Source of the DNA: Vagococcus allomyrinae
GTDB taxonomy: Bacteria; Bacillota; Bacilli; Lactobacillales; Vagococcaceae
Reading direction: 5' to 3'
NCBI RefSeq assembly: GCF_017829975.1
Contig: NZ_JAEEGA010000005.1
Location: forward strand, 124,001 to 188,000
DNA: 64,000 bases
Positions 8,765 through 16,303 of the stretch are shown here, one piece after another. The translations under genes were made by a program, and so were the position numbers. Below the pieces are notes generated by a model, which saw nothing but the letters and a program-made list of their open reading frames with translations, did not search any database and was not told the DNA's origin. The first letter of the stretch is position 1. Each line of letters begins with the position of its first letter.

Positions 8765-9856
8765 TTAGACCTCCTCTTCATAGCTCTCTAAGCGAGCGTC
8801 AAAGTCCTCTTCTGATTCATTAAAGCGCATGACGTGAATGTCTTCTGGCTCAAAGAACAGCCCAACTTCCGTCCCTTCTATCGCTTTACGTGTGGAATGA
8901 ACCACCCACTCATTGCCTTCAGCGTCATAACCAACAATTTCATAATGGACACCGCGAAACAATTGGCTGTCAACTTTAATGATCAATTTCCCTTTTTCAA
9001 CCGTTGTCAGACTCATGTCTTCTGGCCGAATCATCACTTCAATCGGCTCATTGGGACGCATGCCACCATCTACACATTCAAACTGATGACCGACAAACTG
9101 AACCACGTTATCTTCTACCATCAAACCGTCAACAATATTACTTTCACCAATAAAATCGGCCACAAAACGGTTAATTGGTTCATCGTAAATATCAACTGGT
9201 GTGCCGCTTTGAATAATTTCCCCTTTGTTTAAGACGAAAATCTCATCGCTCATGGCCAAGGCTTCCTCTTGATCGTGAGTGACAAAAATAAAGGTGATCC
9301 CAAGTCGTTGTTGCAGCTCACGTAATTCGTATTGCATGTCGGTCCGCAACTTTAAATCAAGAGCAGATAAGGGCTCATCAAGGAGCAGGACCTCTGGTTC
9401 ATTGGCAAGAGCCCGAGCGATGGCCACACGTTGGCGCTGCCCTCCGGACATCTCACTGATTTCCCGGTCTTCAAAACCTGATAACTGAACCATTCGCAAG
9501 ACGTCTTTAACCTTTTTTTCAATTTCCATTTTAGGCATTTTCTTAATCGTTAAGCCAAAAGCCACATTGTCAAAGACATTTAAATGGGGAAATAAGGCGT
9601 AATCCTGAAAGACCGTATTGACTTTACGCTTATTAGCTGGAATGTCATTAACCCGCTTTCCCTCTAAGCGAATATCTCCTTGATCCGCTTCAATAAAGCC
9701 GGCAATCAGTCGCAAGATCGTCGTTTTACCACAACCTGAAGGGCCTAATAAAGTGTAAAATTTTCCTTGTTCGATTTCAAAACTGACATTTTTTAAGACG
9801 ACGGTATCGTCGTATACCTTTTGAACGTTGTCAAATGTAATAATGTGTTGTGCCAT
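8765..9856 (-). CDS. potA: Spermidine/putrescine ABC transporter, ATP-binding protein
   Basis: The cytoplasmic ATPase that powers polyamine uptake. It shows a Walker A motif GPSGCGKTT, the ABC signature [15 protein letters not shown], Walker [12 protein letters not shown] and the switch histidine in [12 protein letters not shown]-terminal TOBE-like regulatory domain starts after about residue 235. The start is set at ATG 9856 ([10 protein letters not shown]), eight bases after AAGGG. A GTG nine bases further upstream is less well placed. The protein has 363 residues, normal for PotA. It lies 82 bases after the XRE-cupin regulator, probably in the same transcript. Confidence 0.95.
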   Translation of the reverse strand: MAQHIITFDNVQKVYDDTVVLKNVSFEIEQGKFYTLLGPSGCGKTTILRLIAGFIEADQGDIRLEGKRVNDIPANKRKVNTVFQDYALFPHLNVFDNVAFGLTIKKMPKMEIEKKVKDVLRMVQLSGFEDREISEMSGGQRQRVAIARALANEPEVLLLDEPLSALDLKLRTDMQYELRELQQRLGITFIFVTHDQEEALAMSDEIFVLNKGEIIQSGTPVDIYDEPINRFVADFIGESNIVDGLMVEDNVVQFVGHQFECVDGGMRPNEPIEVMIRPEDMSLTTVEKGKLIIKVDSQLFRGVHYEIVGYDAEGNEWVVHSTRKAIEGTEVGLFFEPEDIHVMRFNESEEDFDARLESYEEEV

Positions 9857-9938
9857 ATCTCCCACCCTTTTTTACTGTCCGTTACTTCGCTGATTCCCCA
9901 ATAACTCAGGCAATTTTTTAACGGCTCATTGTTATTTT

Positions 9939-10481
9939 TTACAAATATGAATCGGTCGCCACAATCAACAGGCGACTTTGTCCTGAATGATTATTTTTTA
10001 TTTGATGGCTATCAGTTGCCCGATAATAGATCGTTTCACCTTCTTTGGCAAAGTAACGACGCAAGCCAATTTCCACACAAACTTCACCTTCCAAGACATA
10101 CCCAAAGGTGTCTGAAAGGGATGGAGCAAATTCTTTGAATTCACCGGCTTTTTCCATGGTTAAAAAGATCGGCTCCATCTCGTTTTCATTGGAGTCAGGC
10201 ACTAACCATTCCACCTGATACTGTTTTTCTTCATCAAAATAAATCGTCCGATCACTTTCGTCATAAACCACTTTCTGATCTTTGGCTTCTTCATTAAAGA
10301 AGTCGCGAGGGGTCGTCCCTAATACTTCTAAGATATTAAAAAAAGAATCCATTGAAGGTGAACTTAGATTGCGTTCCAGTTGACTGATGTAACCTTTTGT
10401 CAAATCAGTTCGCTCTCCAAGTTCTTCTTGCGTCAAATTTTTTTGTATCCGTAAATTTTTTATTTTACTGCCTATGTCCAT
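9939..10481 (-). CDS. XRE-cupin transcriptional regulator, probable polyamine-responsive repressor
   Basis: The 180-residue protein has an N-terminal helix-turn-helix (residues 5-60, LRIQKNLTQEELGERTDLTK then YISQLER) and a C-terminal cupin sensor domain (about 105-180, with GYVLEGEVCVEIG). This is the layout of PuuR-type regulators that bind small ligands such as putrescine. Location as the first gene before potABCD in the same direction strongly suggests that it controls polyamine uptake. The start is placed at ATG 10481 (MDIGSKIKNL) after GAAGAGGGACAAC. An upstream start at 10520 would add 13 residues without a good ribosome binding site. Confidence 0.85.
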   Translation of the reverse strand: MDIGSKIKNLRIQKNLTQEELGERTDLTKGYISQLERNLSSPSMDSFFNILEVLGTTPRDFFNEEAKDQKVVYDESDRTIYFDEEKQYQVEWLVPDSNENEMEPIFLTMEKAGEFKEFAPSLSDTFGYVLEGEVCVEIGLRRYFAKEGETIYYRATDSHQIKNNHSGQSRLLIVATDSYL

Positions 10482-10505
10482 GTTGTCCCTCTTCCGAAAG
10501 TATAG

Positions 10506-10557
10506 TATAAGTAAACTCAAAAGATAAAAGTTTTATATAAGTAAACTTTATGTTTAC
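10506..10557. promoter_or_regulatory. Probable operator of the pot regulator: two direct repeats and a palindrome
   Basis: The 12-mer TATAAGTAAACT occurs twice in the same orientation (10506-10517 and 10536-10547), exactly 30 bp apart, or about three helical turns. The second copy continues into a perfect inverted repeat GTAAAC-TTTAT-GTTTAC (10541-10557). The block sits just upstream of the XRE-cupin regulator start, so autoregulation and control of potABCD are likely. Confidence 0.6.
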
Positions 10558-10726
10558 AAACAATTGCAAGTATACAGGCATCTCAAGAAAATTTCAAGAG
10601 AAAAACTAGAATTTAGTCGCTTTTTTTTAATATCTTTCCTATACTGAAAGTATGTCAAATAAATCTATGAACTGACATTTGTGAGTTTAGCTACATGGCT
10701 TGCAAGATTTCTACTAAAGGAGCTTA

Positions 10727-11737
10727 ATGATGAAAAATTTTAATGCTTTATGGTTAGAAAAAAATCAAGAGGGGGCAGTGCTTGCCACTTGTCGCCAAAC
10801 AGAACTAGCAGAATTATCTGCTGGTGAAGTCGTCATTAAAGTGGCTTATTCGAGCGTTAACTTTAAAGACGCTTTGGCTAGTCAGGAAACCTCTGGCGTC
10901 GTCCGCCAGTACCCCATTATCCCAGGAATTGATTTAAGTGGAACAATCATTGAGGCAGGGAGCTCAAATTTTAAACTAGGACAAGCTGTTCTGGTAACGG
11001 GCTACGGTCTCGGTGTCAGCCATTCTGGCGGGTATAGTGAAGTAGCTCGTGTGCCGGCTGAATGGGTAATTCCCTTGCCTAGTGGTTTGAGTCTAAAGGA
11101 TGCCATGATCTTAGGAACTGCTGGTTTGACGGCGGCTTTGTCAGTAAACGCCCTGGAAAAACAAGGCTTACGGCAAAATAAAGAGGCTGAAATTCTGGTA
11201 ACTGGTGCTTCTGGTGGGGTTGGTAGCCTCGCTATCGGGATACTAAAGACCCTTGGTTATGATAACATCACCGCACTTTCCCGTAAAAAGAAACAGTCTG
11301 CTGCCTATTTTTCAGAGTTAGGGGTTAAGGCAGTGGTCGCGGCTGACGATATTTCGCCGGATAAACAACGTCCCCTGATGAAACAAGTCTACAATTTTGT
11401 ACTGGACACGGTTGGCGGTCACCAACTGGAAATGATCATCCCTCAGATTGCTTATGACGGCAGTATTTCTCTCTGCGGAAATGCTGGTGGGATTGCCTTT
11501 TCTTCAACGGTACTACCTTATATTCTGCGGGGAATTAATATTTTAGGCATTGATTCGGTCAATATTTCCAATGAACGCCGCTTATATATTTGGAATCGCT
11601 TAGCCACAGATATGATGCCTGCTGAGATTCAACAGTTTGCCAAAAACGAAATTGTTCTTGAAGAGCTGCCAATAGCTTTCCAACAATTGCTGGCTGGCAC
11701 GATGACTGGGCGTAATCTAGTTCGCGTTTCACCATAA
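10727..11737 (+). CDS. YhdH/YhfP family NADPH quinone oxidoreductase (acrylyl-CoA reductase-like)
   Basis: A zinc-free medium-chain dehydrogenase of 336 residues. The N-terminal GroES-like domain includes KVAYSSVNFKDALA and YPIIPGIDLSGTI (about residues 35-75), which is characteristic of the YhdH/YhfP/AcuI branch. The nucleotide-binding motif VTGASGGVGSLAIGILK lies near residue 158. Members reduce activated double bonds (acrylyl-CoA, quinones) with NADPH. The ATG lies eight bases after AAAGGAG. The gene is divergent from the pot regulator and followed by a 106-base gap to the ECF S component. The physiological substrate cannot be told from the sequence. Confidence 0.88.
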   Translation: MMKNFNALWLEKNQEGAVLATCRQTELAELSAGEVVIKVAYSSVNFKDALASQETSGVVRQYPIIPGIDLSGTIIEAGSSNFKLGQAVLVTGYGLGVSHSGGYSEVARVPAEWVIPLPSGLSLKDAMILGTAGLTAALSVNALEKQGLRQNKEAEILVTGASGGVGSLAIGILKTLGYDNITALSRKKKQSAAYFSELGVKAVVAADDISPDKQRPLMKQVYNFVLDTVGGHQLEMIIPQIAYDGSISLCGNAGGIAFSSTVLPYILRGINILGIDSVNISNERRLYIWNRLATDMMPAEIQQFAKNEIVLEELPIAFQQLLAGTMTGRNLVRVSP

Positions 11738-11843
11738 ATCTGTTGGGCTTCTCTTCTTGGTTTTTTAACTTGACTTTAGTCCCCTATCTTCATATTATAG
11801 AAACAATACTTTGATAGACGTTTTTAAGAAATGGGGAGAAATC

Positions 11844-12452
11844 ATGACAGATACTAAAAGCAAAGCTTACCGTCTGACGATTCGCGGGATTTTAATTGCT
11901 ATCATCATCGTACAATCGATGGTGCCTTTTCTCGGCTATATTCCGTTACTAGCAACGAGCTTAACGATTATCCATATTACGGTTATTGTGGCCGCTATCA
12001 CCTTGGGCACGAAAGACGGCATGTTTATCGGCTTGATTTGGGGCGTAATGACGATGATTAGAGCTTGGACAGCACCGACAACACCCTTGGATACTTTAAT
12101 TTTCACCAACCCGATCGTTTCGGTTTTACCACGGGTCCTAGTTGGGCTCGTCTCAGGACTCGTCTTTACAGTTCTTTACAAACGAACGAAGCAGTTTTAT
12201 CTGCCGACCATCGTCGCGGCCGCTTTAGGAACTTTAACAAACACAGTACTGGTTCTTGGCTTAATGGGATTGCTCTATACTGGCCCGGTGGCTGAGGCAT
12301 ACGGCACAACCTCGTCTGGTTTATTTTCAGTCCTGCTAGTTGTCGTTGGCACAAATGGAATTCCTGAAATTATTGCGGCGGTCATCATTACGCCATTAAT
12401 CGTCAGAGCCCTTTTTGCAGCGACTAAATTAACGCCAGAAACAAGAATCTAA
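11844..12452 (+). CDS. ECF transporter S component (possible pantothenate/vitamin specificity)
   Basis: The 202-residue protein has about five to six membrane helices and the compact layout of energy-coupling-factor substrate-binding subunits, which bind a vitamin and rely on a shared EcfAA'T module encoded elsewhere. The pattern FLGYIPLLATSLTIIHITVIV, the Gly-rich segment GTKDGMFIGLIWG and the conserved PRVLVGLVSG are reminiscent of the PanT-type subfamily, but the ligand is uncertain. The start is ATG 11844 (MTDTKSKAY), five bases after GGGGAG. A TTG start 33 bases upstream is unlikely. No riboswitch-like leader is evident upstream. Confidence 0.8.
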   Translation: MTDTKSKAYRLTIRGILIAIIIVQSMVPFLGYIPLLATSLTIIHITVIVAAITLGTKDGMFIGLIWGVMTMIRAWTAPTTPLDTLIFTNPIVSVLPRVLVGLVSGLVFTVLYKRTKQFYLPTIVAAALGTLTNTVLVLGLMGLLYTGPVAEAYGTTSSGLFSVLLVVVGTNGIPEIIAAVIITPLIVRALFAATKLTPETRI

Positions 12453-12494
12453 GATAACTCAAGCACTTATATCCCATAAATGCTTGAGTTATCT
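12452..12494 (+). repeat. Strong inverted repeat without a T-tract, between the S component and deacetylase genes
   Basis: A perfect 14-bp stem (12452-12465 with 12481-12494) begins at the last base of the S-component stop codon. It can extend inward by four pairs (TTAT/ATAA) after one mismatch. The sequence after it (CCATTAAG) has no T-run, so simple termination is doubtful. A processing or mRNA-stabilising hairpin, or a partial terminator before the deacetylase gene, is more likely. Confidence 0.6.
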
Positions 12495-12519
12495 CCATTA
12501 AGTAAAGGAGCAACATGAC

Positions 12520-13284
12520 ATGAAATTAATTGTTAATGCCGATGACTTCGGTTATTCAAAAGGGGTTAATCACGGCATCATCGACAGTTTTACAGACGGG
12601 ATTGTTACGGCTACAACCTTGTTAACTACCATGCCTGGCAGTCAACATGCTTATGAATTAGCAAAAAAACATCCCGATCTGGATGTTGGCATTCACTTGA
12701 CGATTGACTTAGGACGACCTACTTTGTCCGTTGAAACTGTAGCGAATTTGGTTCAAGAAAATGGCGAGTTTCAGCCTTATCACTACTGGACAAAGGCCAC
12801 AAGCGTTCCCTCAGATGAGATTTACGCTGAATGGAAAAATCAACTAGATACAGCCATAAAACATGGCATTACTCCTAGTCATATCGATTCTCATCACCAT
12901 TTACATATGTTACCCTTAGTCTTCCCCATCTATGCTCAGCTAGCTCACGAATACGACTTAGGCGTGCGTTTTCATCCTTGTTGGGGCTGGACAACTGAAG
13001 AAACTACTGCTGCTGAAGACAGTCTTAAGGCGTTAAAACGGGCTGATTATTTCTCAAGTGATTTCTATGAAGAGAAGGTAGCGATTAATTTCTTTGAATC
13101 CTTACCAATGATTGATGAAACCTGGGAAATCATGTGCCATCCGGCTTACTTAGACTCTGAATTGCTGAAACGAACGTCTTATTTAAACGAACGCATCACT
13201 GAATTGGACGTGCTTAACTCAGCGGAAACCAAGGCGGAGATTGAACGACTTGGAATTGAATTAATCAGTTTTAAAGAGTTGTAA
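12520..13284 (+). CDS. YdjC/ChbG family carbohydrate deacetylase (copy 1)
   Basis: A 254-residue metal-dependent deacetylase of the YdjC/ChbG fold; characterised members remove an acetyl group from N-acetylated oligosaccharides such as diacetylchitobiose-6-phosphate. Visible motifs are the N-terminal NADDFGYSKGVNHGIID (metal-binding Asp pair), GIHLTIDLGRP near residue 65 and SHIDSHHHLHM near residue 125. The ATG is preceded by AAAGGAGCAACATGAC. A paralog (22943-23704) lies in the PTS-lyase operon. The natural substrate here is unknown. A strong terminator follows directly. Confidence 0.88.
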   Translation: MKLIVNADDFGYSKGVNHGIIDSFTDGIVTATTLLTTMPGSQHAYELAKKHPDLDVGIHLTIDLGRPTLSVETVANLVQENGEFQPYHYWTKATSVPSDEIYAEWKNQLDTAIKHGITPSHIDSHHHLHMLPLVFPIYAQLAHEYDLGVRFHPCWGWTTEETTAAEDSLKALKRADYFSSDFYEEKVAINFFESLPMIDETWEIMCHPAYLDSELLKRTSYLNERITELDVLNSAETKAEIERLGIELISFKEL

Positions 13285-13290
13285 ACTAAA

Positions 13291-13326
13291 CAAGCACCTA
13301 ACCCGACGGGTTAGGTGCTTGTTTTT
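13291..13326. terminator. Terminator between convergent deacetylase and murB genes
   Basis: A perfect 14-bp GC-containing stem (13291-13304 with 13308-13321) with a three-base loop is followed by T5 on the plus strand. It separates two convergent genes. The arm overlaps the murB stop region only by its edge. Confidence 0.85.
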
Positions 13327-14230
13327 ATGGTTTTTCTCGTCCGATAATCCGAACTTCTGCTTCCAATTTCACTTGGAATTTTTCGAAGATCACGGCTTGG
13401 ATGTGTTGGATCAATTCCACATAATCTGTCGCTGTGGCTTGATTGATATTAACAATAAAGCCCGCATGTTTGGTTGAGATTTGTGCACCGCCCCAAGTCA
13501 AGCCTTGAAGACCTGCGTCTTGAATCAGCTTGCCCGTAAAATGCCCTTCTGGCCGCTTAAACACACTGCCACATGACGGGTACTCTAACGGTTGCTTCGC
13601 TTCACGCAAAGCCGTCAGTTCGTTCATCTTAGCTGAAATCTGCTCTTTGTCGCCTGGCACTAAGGCAAAGGTTACTTCCAAAACTACACCCTTACGCTTT
13701 TGCATCACACTATGACGATAGGAGAAGTCCATCTGCTCTTTGGTTAAACGTTCAAAACTACCGTCTTCCCAAATAACTTCAACGGATTCAAACACATCCA
13801 CAACTTCACCGCCATAAGCTCCGGCATTCATGTAGATAGCACCGCCGATACTCCCTGGTATGCCACAGGCAAATTCGAGGCCGGTTAATCCTTGTTCCAG
13901 AGCAAAATACGTCGTATCGATTAATTTTGCCCCTGCCTCCACGATGATTTTTTGATCGACTAAGGCAATGTCCTTCATCTCGGCTAACATTAAGACAAAG
14001 CCTGCTATTCCTCCATCGCGAACGATTAAGTTACTGGCATTGCCTAAAACCAGCCAGGGGTGAGCCTCCCCTAGGCAATAATTCACAATAGCTTTCACTT
14101 CTTCTTTTGTTTTAGGGAATAACAAGACATCGGCTGGTCCGCCAGTCTTGGTAAACGTGTAACGAGAGAGTGGCTCTTCAAACAGCATCTTGATTGTTGG
14201 CAAATCTGCCTTAATTTTTTCTATATTCAC
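13325..14230 (-). CDS. murB: UDP-N-acetylenolpyruvoylglucosamine reductase
   Basis: MurB reduces UDP-GlcNAc-enolpyruvate to UDP-MurNAc with NADPH and FAD in cytoplasmic peptidoglycan precursor synthesis. The 301-residue protein shows the FAD-binding GNASNLIVRDGG (near residue 63), GIPGSIGGAIYMNAGAYGGE (near 123), the SYRHSVMQ segment and the catalytic serine in YPSCGSVFKRP (near 220). The spacing fits the shorter Gram-positive type. In enterococci murB is often next to potABCD; here three plus-strand genes lie between them. Confidence 0.95.
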   Translation of the reverse strand: MNIEKIKADLPTIKMLFEEPLSRYTFTKTGGPADVLLFPKTKEEVKAIVNYCLGEAHPWLVLGNASNLIVRDGGIAGFVLMLAEMKDIALVDQKIIVEAGAKLIDTTYFALEQGLTGLEFACGIPGSIGGAIYMNAGAYGGEVVDVFESVEVIWEDGSFERLTKEQMDFSYRHSVMQKRKGVVLEVTFALVPGDKEQISAKMNELTALREAKQPLEYPSCGSVFKRPEGHFTGKLIQDAGLQGLTWGGAQISTKHAGFIVNINQATATDYVELIQHIQAVIFEKFQVKLEAEVRIIGREKP

Positions 14231-14352
14231 GACTCTAGTCCTTTCAATTCACTATCTTTTACATTCTATCATGAGACACTGGGATAAGACTAGTCTCACT
14301 TGCGGTATTTAATAAAAGTATAATTTTTCACTAACTATCTACATCCCGTAAA

Positions 14353-14380
14353 ATAATCCGAACAGATAGTTCCGGATTAT
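14353..14380 (-). terminator. Probable terminator of the TraB/GumN lipoprotein gene
   Basis: An inverted repeat ATAATCCG/CGGATTAT (14353-14360 with 14373-14380), with three further pairs inside, lies about 90 bases downstream of the gene. On the minus strand it runs into a T-rich stretch (TTATTTTA). It is a weak to moderate intrinsic terminator. Confidence 0.5.
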
Positions 14381-14468
14381 CAATATAATGATGAGCGAAG
14401 AGTGGTGCTTTCAGCTTCTCTTTAGCTGGAAGTTTAACGACTGATCGCCATTATTTAATAGGAACTCA

Positions 14469-15416
14469 CTAGTTAAAAGAGACTTTTGTCGTTTGATAAC
14501 CAGCAGCTTCCAGTAAGTGTAAGATTCCTTTGTCTGTAGGTAAATGCCCCGCTCCAACTGCTATAAAAACACCTGATTCTTCCAAATAATTAGGCAGTAC
14601 TTTCAGCCAATTGGCATTGCGCTGATCGATCAGCAACGCCTGTTGCGCGGCATTCATCTCCTGATCTGACGCCTCTTCTTCAAAATACTTAAAGACCTCT
14701 CCGGCAATATAGTCTTTGACTAGTTTATCTGTGGAGTCTTTGCCTTCTTTAAGTGAAGGAATCGTCGCTACCCACTCATTAACATCCGCCGGTTCTTTAT
14801 AAGCTTCTAGCAAGATATCGTACTGTTCTTCAACAGTTTCCAAGCCTTCATTTTTTAGCGTTGAGATATTTTTAGCCTTGCCGTACAACTGCATGTCAAC
14901 CCCATAGGTGGCTGCGATTGGTGAGATGTATTTAGTTTGTAAAAACTGATCAACCCCCAGACGATTGAGCATTTTGATCGCCTCTTCTTCGAAGCCGTAT
15001 TCTTTTAAACGCTCTCGGAAAATACGCAGACTTTCCTCATTCATTCCCTCTGTAATGGGCTTGTCCCCTTGCATCACCGCCATCATCAACTCTGGGTCAG
15101 GTGCTTCCAAGTCAGCCATCTTCACCTCTGTTAAAAGCAGTTGGCTATTTTTCAACGATGTCAAAATGACCTCCGGGAAAGGATACATTTCTTTTTGGCC
15201 AATGTGCATGGTCCCTAAGATATGTCCTACCACTTGCCCCTCCTTCTTAATTTCGTAAAAAGGCCAATCTACCGTCACTTCTTCCGCTGCTGCTGTTGAA
15301 GAAGTTGTTGAGGTCGTTGAACTTTTTATAGCTGTCGGCTTATTTTGACAGCCTACTAACAAAATGGCTACTACTCCGACTAGCCACAACCACTGCTTTA
15401 ATTTCGTTTTTTTCAT
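14469..15416 (-). CDS. TraB/GumN family lipoprotein
   Basis: The 315-residue protein begins with a lipoprotein signal (MKKTKLKQWLWLVGVVAILL, then VGC-QN lipobox) and a Ser/Thr-rich linker, so it is anchored outside the membrane. The conserved TraB/GumN motifs are present: HILGTMHIG near residue 65 and the C-terminal FIAVGAGHLPTDKGILHLL. Family members resemble Tiki-type metalloproteases, and enterococcal TraB lowers pheromone activity. Proteolysis of a peptide substrate is an inference. The gene is divergent from the GNAT gene. Confidence 0.85.
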   Translation of the reverse strand: MKKTKLKQWLWLVGVVAILLVGCQNKPTAIKSSTTSTTSSTAAAEEVTVDWPFYEIKKEGQVVGHILGTMHIGQKEMYPFPEVILTSLKNSQLLLTEVKMADLEAPDPELMMAVMQGDKPITEGMNEESLRIFRERLKEYGFEEEAIKMLNRLGVDQFLQTKYISPIAATYGVDMQLYGKAKNISTLKNEGLETVEEQYDILLEAYKEPADVNEWVATIPSLKEGKDSTDKLVKDYIAGEVFKYFEEEASDQEMNAAQQALLIDQRNANWLKVLPNYLEESGVFIAVGAGHLPTDKGILHLLEAAGYQTTKVSFN

Positions 15417-15525
15417 TCGTAACTTCCTTCCATAAATAGTTCCTATTTTTAATCAGTATGTTATTATCATAACATAACCACAAACTAGCATTCAGCAAAA
15501 TACCTAAACAAAGGAGATGAACAGA

Positions 15526-15975
15526 ATGACTGATATCACGTGTCATACTTTTGATTCCAGCATGATCGCCGATTGTGTTGCCTTATATCAAAAGGTTTAT
15601 GCACAACCGCCTTGGAATGAATCATGGCACTCAACTCAACCTATTTTTGAGTTTTTCCACAACCACCTTATTAACAACTATTTTATGGGTTATGTGGCTA
15701 AAAGGGGAACAACCATCGTCGGCGTCAGTATCGGATTTTCAAAACCATGGATCGGCGGTATGGAGTACTATATCGATGAATTCTTCATAGATACTGATCA
15801 TCATCGTCAAGGAGTTGGTTCTAAATTAATGGCTCACATTAAAGCAGAATGTCGCTTACGTCAGCATTCAGCGCTCATCTTAAATACTCAGCAAGATTTT
15901 CCGGCCCAAGTATTTTACGAGAAAAACGGTTTTTCTGTGGAGAAAGGTTTGATTATTTTAGCCAGCTCTGTTTAA
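15526..15975 (+). CDS. GNAT family N-acetyltransferase
   Basis: A 149-residue acetyl-CoA-dependent acetyltransferase. Motif A is visible as DEFFIDTDHHRQGVGSKLMAHI (residues 83-104) with the acetyl-CoA loop HRQGVGSKL, and the C-terminal YEKNGFSVEKG is the usual closing strand. The start is ATG 15526, nine bases after AAAGGAG. The ATG at 15517 is too close to that site. The acceptor substrate cannot be inferred. The DnaA-box cluster begins about 40 bases after the stop. Confidence 0.85.
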   Translation: MTDITCHTFDSSMIADCVALYQKVYAQPPWNESWHSTQPIFEFFHNHLINNYFMGYVAKRGTTIVGVSIGFSKPWIGGMEYYIDEFFIDTDHHRQGVGSKLMAHIKAECRLRQHSALILNTQQDFPAQVFYEKNGFSVEKGLIILASSV

Positions 15976-16013
15976 GCAAAAAATGCCGGCTGTTCGGCGA
16001 ACAAACTTTCGAC

Positions 16014-16073
16014 TTATACACATATCCACAGAGTTATCCACAATCAGCTGTTTAAAACTGACAGTTATCCACA
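16014..16073 (+). promoter_or_regulatory. Cluster of DnaA boxes
   Basis: Three exact matches to the DnaA box TTATNCACA lie in the same orientation: TTATACACA (16014-16022), TTATCCACA (16034-16042) and TTATCCACA (16065-16073). A one-mismatch copy ATATCCACA (16022-16030) abuts the first. The last two share the longer repeat AGTTATCCACAATC. There is no replication gene in the window. The cluster may titrate DnaA or link the downstream PTS operon to it. Confidence 0.7.
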
Positions 16074-16150
16074 ATCTACTGTTGAATTAGGGATTTTTGC
16101 TAATAAACGGACTTTTTAACAGCATTTTCTCCTTCTTTTAAACTTTTTGG

Positions 16151-16179
16151 TTGCGTTTTTTTCTTTCCCAATGTATGAT
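16151..16179 (+). promoter_or_regulatory. Promoter of the GlcNAc-type PTS operon
   Basis: A -35 box TTGCGT (16151-16156) and -10 box TATGAT (16174-16179) are separated by 17 bases. Transcription would start near 16186, giving a leader that contains the antiterminator target and terminator before the antiterminator gene at 16304. Confidence 0.6.
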
Positions 16180-16203
16180 GTATTAGAAATCGAAATAATA
16201 ATG

Positions 16204-16283
16204 TTCATGTGACTAGATAATACTAGGCATGGAAAAAGGATATGCGTGATTACTTACGTCATCTTTTTCCATGCCTATTTTTA
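16204..16283 (+). promoter_or_regulatory. RAT site overlapping an intrinsic terminator (antitermination leader)
   Basis: The segment CATG-TGA-CTAG-ATAATA-CTAG-G-CATG (16207 onward) folds like a ribonucleic antiterminator, with an asymmetric internal loop (TGA against G) as in LicT/GlcT targets. Its 3' half AGGCATGG also forms the left arm of a 14-bp terminator (16225-16238 with 16263-16276) followed by ATTTTT. The two structures are mutually exclusive, which is the classic BglG-family switch. The encoded antiterminator follows at once. Confidence 0.75.
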
Positions 16284-16303
16284 ATGAAGCAGGGGGGAAA
16301 AAG

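Noticed and set aside
9279-9488. Plus-strand ORFs inside potA, iolA, bglP and other genes
   Set aside because: They are shadow frames on the opposite strand of well supported genes and have no own ribosome binding sites.
16014-16073. A chromosomal or plasmid replication origin
   Set aside because: Although DnaA boxes are present, there is no dnaA, dnaN or rep gene and no clear AT-rich unwinding element with iterons, so only a DnaA-box cluster is called.
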